Positions 60,501-64,000 of a stretch of 64,000 nt of DNA are shown piece by piece. The stretch lies in NCBI GenBank assembly GCA_006538405.1, contig BJKQ01000002.1, positions 1,054,001-1,118,000 on the forward strand, written 5' to 3'. The notes beneath the pieces were generated by a model. It was not told the origin of the DNA, ran no database searches, and was given only the letters and a program-made list of their open reading frames with translations. A program made the translations under genes and the position numbers. The stretch comes from Hansfordia pulvinata (taxonomy: Eukaryota; Ascomycota; Sordariomycetes; Xylariales). Every line of letters starts with the position of its first letter. Position 1 is the first letter of the stretch.

Positions 60501-61163
60501 TCGGCCCAGGCGCACCCAATGGGTGGCCTGTACCATGGCGGGATGAGAGCATCCAGCGCCAGGTGGGCATCGCAGTCTGGGAGCGGAATGGGAGCCGACA
60601 ACGTGGATGTAAACGAGATGCTATCGCCGCTGTCTGTTCCGCCTTACCAATCCCCTTTGTCTCCGTGGTCCCGCCAGAACGACCTGCAGCAACAGAACCA
60701 GAGCCTACGGCTGGGTGGCTCGGGGTCATCTTCAGCAGACAGTGTGGCTTTGAATGCTCATGCCGCCAACCAGTCACTGGCGTTTTCGCATCCCAGCAGC
60801 CTCTTCGGTGGCACTCCAGGAACTGGCGTGGCACCTGGCCAGGCGACGGTGCCCAATGGGAGTTACTACGATTCCGTTCAAGCCTTCGGGCGCGGCGGCA
60901 GCAGTAGCGAGGCTGCACAGGATGGCTCCGCTCAATTCCGCAGTCAGATGCGAGCCTTAGGCATTGGCCCTCGAGAGGTCGAGGAGTCGCTGAATGCGCA
61001 GGCTCTACGTGCCGCCTTGGTCCAGGGCAGTGGCCAAGCTGGATACAATGGGCACCGCGAGGTGCAGTCACTTCCACGACAGCAGCAGCAGCAGCCACAG
61101 CAGCAGCAACAGCAGCAGTACAGGCCCCGACAGCAACAGCAGCAGAGATGGCCCAAACGATGA
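57564..61163 (+). CDS. EST1/SMG7-like protein with frame break near C-terminus
   Basis: Exons: 57564-57601, 57710-57823, 57879-58759, 58814 onward. Introns have GTACGT, GTAATA and GTAAGT donors; the third (58760-58813, 54 nt, CCTAACC branch, CGCAG acceptor) has no stop and is a multiple of three. Starts MESPRDAARAGWA. The N-terminal half has the EST1 TPR-like segment (YRVYIQRLSARFAIPELRQA) and the EST1 DNA/RNA-binding region (TSLTYYNLANSIDPDDGSAH, HQMGVLYQLQNQHLDIVYHF). No PIN nuclease domain, so it is closer to EST1/SMG7 than SMG6; role in nonsense-mediated decay or telomerase recruitment. Read unbroken it stops at 60546 (921 residues). A second frame of good quality (from about 60399 to 61163, ending in Gln runs) implies one base lost near 60400; joined length is about 1,125 residues. 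Family assignment is strong; the end is uncertain. Confidence 0.9.
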
Positions 61164-62767
61164 TGGCCTGATCTGGATACCGATTATGATTGATTTACAG
61201 CAGTCTGACGACATCAGCACAATCGATTACTCCAGGCATACCCGACATTGGAGTCGCAATCTTCAAATCTTCGGGACCACTCCGATGGCTTGCAAAACCA
61301 ATGTCAGAGTGGTATGGTTTTCCAACTCGCCAACGGGATCAGCCTTGGTCCCCTTTCAGCCCGCCTCCCCGGACGTTGAGCATGCCATTCTGGATCCGGC
61401 TTGGGACAGGACAGGTGACGGCACTCGAACACGAAGAATCCCCGTGGGAGTTCTCCGCATTCCGCGTGAGACGCCCTGTATCGGGAAGAGGGTCGCTTCC
61501 CTTGCCCGCCAGGGCTGAGGTGGGGCTGCGATTCAAGCCTTCGTGTGTGGAGTGTCTCCGCGCAAGACGTTTCCATTCCCATTGTGCCCCTCCCGCTCTC
61601 TTATTCGTCGCTGGTCGAACTGGTGGGATCGTGGGTCTGATTTGGGAACTGTGAGGAACATGAGCGCCGCAGGAGTCCTTCTCTCGGCTGCGAGAGGAAG
61701 TACATGTGGCTTTTACCGTTGTTCAGAGATGGGAAAATGCTGGGAACTACTGGACCGGATTCGGACGGCACATCTCTCCCCTCAACCGACTCAGGGTTGG
61801 TGAAAGAGCCCCCGCACGGCGAAGTTTCATTACGACGAGACGCAGGCTATCGTAGGAGCTGCGCAGATTCGCCAACCAGTGATCTGGCTACGCTGCTCAC
61901 GTAATATAACTTACGTAGTTCACACACGCCTATAATATGCATATTTGTCAGTGATGAATTGCTCAATACATGTCATGCTGGATAGCAGTAACCTCGGGGC
62001 AGTTCAGCAGCTATCCAATTGATCGCACGCAGATAACTGCGATGGCCAACATATCATGAACAGATGTTTCACCTGCTAGTTTCCTGATGCATCTCGTCAG
62101 CGTAGGACAAGCTTGCCGCCAGTCTCATAGACTCCGCGCTGGGGTTGAACCCGATTTATTGTACTTTTACTTTGTGTGCCCTGGCGTTGCACCTCGGGAT
62201 GCTTCCTTGGTTTCTGTCACCCGTATCCAACCCCCTCCTATCTTAGAAAAGCTCTCAGTGAGGGCCACAGAATCTCGCCTCTCGACGGCCCTTTTGCCCC
62301 CGAATTTCGAGGTGAGCTGTCCGCTGTATCACGGCGTCTTAGCTCAAGGCGTGTCGCCGCTGCTTAGTGTTCCATTTTCTGCCCAGACGAAGATGGATCT
62401 GTAGGCGGATTGTCCCGCAACACCAACTCTCAGCTGCATCTCCATTGCAGCTGACCTCAAACGCATTTAGATGCCAGGTGATCGGGTCTGTCCATCGCTC
62501 ATGTCTGCTTCTTCCAGCACTCTACCCCTTCCGTCTACCGTGTCTTGGTGGAAGCCTTTGCACAGGTTTCCGTCCCAGAATGAAATCGTGAGGGATATTG
62601 CAGAAAGTAACAAACGCCGAACCTCTTTTTTTGCGCGCAATGTTGAGTAACGCCAAGTATGATGTAGATGCGTGGTTTGAACGTATCATGATATGCTATA
62701 GATTACAAGGTGAAAACTGAGTCGGAGAGACCGCGAACGCAGCCCATCTTGAGCACAACTTGTTTGT
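61164..62767. other. Convergent 3' intergenic region
   Basis: Between the EST1-like gene (plus) and the adenosine kinase gene (minus). The part from about 61.9 kb is AT-richer. Short open frames at 61190-61654 and 62087-62404 show no domain. No repeat or RNA gene recognised. Confidence 0.45.
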
Positions 62768-63837
62768 TTACTTGCTGGCGGTGTAGGCCTGCTTGGGGAA
62801 GGGGTATCTGGAGAAAGTGGGAAACGGTTAGAGAGCGCCACGAAATAGAATATGATGACAGGGCATATTCGGAACTTACGAAGGGCCGAGCTCCTGAATG
62901 CTGAGGCGAGCGAGCCACTGTCCCATGTCGACACTGGTGTTCAAGTCCTGGCCCTGCACAAGGCCAGCGACGAAGCCGCCAGCGAAAGCATCGCCAGCAC
63001 CGTTGGTGTCGTTGATCTGGGCAGCGTCAATGGCGTGGACAGGGTATTCCTTGACCGCAGCGCCCTGAGTGGCAACGATGGTGGGCTCGGTGCCCTGGGT
63101 GACGACAACAACGCGAGGGCGCTGGGAGTTCTCCTTGGGAAGGTCGGCAATGGCCTGGGCGATGGCCTTGATGTCAGACTCTCCACAGGGCAGAGCGTGG
63201 GACTTGGCGTAGGCGGCGGCCTCGGTCTCGTTGCAGATAAGGTAGTCCCAGTACTTGGCCGAGGCGTCGAGGGGGTCCTTGAAGAACTCGGCAATGAAAG
63301 GAGCGGCCATGTTGAGGATGAAGGGCTTGTTGTTGGCGGCGGCCTGCTCGCCGAGAGCCTGGATGGCATCGGGGCAGACAGTGAAGTGGTAGCCACCAAC
63401 GTAGTAGAACTTGGCCCCCTCAACAAGGGCCCAGATGTCGGGGCGCTTGAGGTGCTCCATGTCGTAGTGGTTGGCAGCGGCCAGGTCGGTGCAAAGAGAA
63501 CGGTTGTGGCCGGTGATGACAACACCGCAACGGCCGGTGGGCTCCTTGGCGTCGACACGGTACTCGACACGCAGACCGGCCTGCTTGACAGCATCGTGCA
63601 GGATGGCAGCGTACTTGTCATCACCAACACCGCCGAGGTAGACGACGCTGTTAGCGGGCAGGATGTACTGAGCGCCACGAGCAGTGTTCTGAGCGGCACC
63701 GCCGGCAATCAGCTTGGCGTCATAGTTGTTCAGGAGGTCCTCGTAGAGGCCGAGGTGCTCAGGGGAAGCCAAGATGGCATCGTTGGCCTTGAGCTTGTAC
63801 TTGTTGAGGAGGTCCTCGGAGCCGAAAGCCTGGATGT
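62768..63837 (-). CDS. ado1: Adenosine kinase, 5' exon outside window
   Basis: Two exons visible: 63837-62880 (958 nt) and 62807-62768 (40 nt, encoding the end YPFPKQAYTASK); the intron between has a GTAAGT donor and a CTCCAG acceptor. The first in-window exon begins with codon phase 2 after an ACAG acceptor and reads IQAFGSEDLLNKYKLKANDA, so a short first exon of perhaps 15-20 codons lies beyond 64000. PfkB/ribokinase family: GGAAQNTARGAQYIL near the start and the catalytic NDTNGAGDAFAGGFVAGL near the end, with the base-catalyst Asp in GAGDAF. Family role: phosphorylates adenosine to AMP in the cytosol, which sustains purine salvage and the S-adenosylmethionine cycle. Coding frame confirmed at both ends. 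Gene is partial only because the window ends. Confidence 0.96.
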
Positions 63838-64000
63838 CTGTTTGTGCGGGATGGATTAGTCAAGTCTCTTTAAGCGGCCTCGTCACGATTGAGGAAGGGG
63901 AGAGCTTGGGGACGCGGGCAAAGCAGGGCAGCGCACAGCTGGGAACGAGCCCAACAAGCTGGATCTCTGCCGATAAACGGGGATGGGAAGAGCGGCGGAT
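63838..64000 (-). other. Intron of adenosine kinase gene, to window edge
   Basis: On the minus strand this ends GACTAATCC...CACAAACAG, a good branch region and acceptor directly before the 63837 exon. No coding for the expected N-terminus is visible here, so the intron is at least 163 nt and the first exon is outside. Confidence 0.7.

Overview
The window is nuclear DNA from a filamentous ascomycete, most likely a Sordariomycete (order Hypocreales is an inference). The evidence is short spliceosomal introns of about 54-110 nt with GTAAGT/GTACGT/GTCAGT donors and CTAAC/CTGAC-type branch sites, fungal-type housekeeping proteins (complex I 14.8 kDa subunit, G10/BUD31, AC19, Sat4/Hal4-like kinase, HCM1/Sep1-like forkhead factor), GC-rich third codon positions, and intergenic TACCTACC / TACTCCGTA / TACGAGTACTCGTA words. 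I see no tRNA, rRNA, CRISPR array or autonomous transposon.

Layout. Left part (1-23.6 kb): a single-exon forkhead transcription factor on the minus strand (0.4-2.6 kb), then about 14 kb with no gene I can support, one small secreted-protein gene at 16.6 kb, and another 6.5 kb without a gene. Middle (23.7-38.5 kb): a Sat4/Hal4-type Ser/Thr kinase, 5 kb of simple-repeat-rich DNA, three small secreted-protein genes within 5.4 kb (30.1, 31.9 and 34.9 kb), and a disordered nuclear-type protein on the minus strand. A 32-bp inverted repeat flanked by TA, resembling a Tc1/mariner-type MITE, lies between the second and third secreted-protein genes. 38.5-49.4 kb is another gene-poor block with possible coding relics near 48-49 kb. 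Right part (49.4-64 kb) is dense and conserved: AC19 (RPC19), complex I 14.8 kDa subunit, BUD31, a ZNF511-like C2H2 protein, an EST1/SMG7-like protein and adenosine kinase, which runs off the right edge.

The housekeeping genes serve transcription (AC19), splicing (BUD31), respiration (complex I), RNA decay or telomere function (EST1-like), purine salvage (adenosine kinase), ion or nutrient transport regulation (kinase) and cell-cycle transcription (forkhead); they form no pathway together. The parts most worth following up are the secreted-protein island with its frame anomalies, the TA-flanked inverted repeat, and a family of perfect palindromes (core CGAGTACTCG) scattered through the gene-free DNA. 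Three genes show possible frame breaks that could be real mutations or assembly errors.
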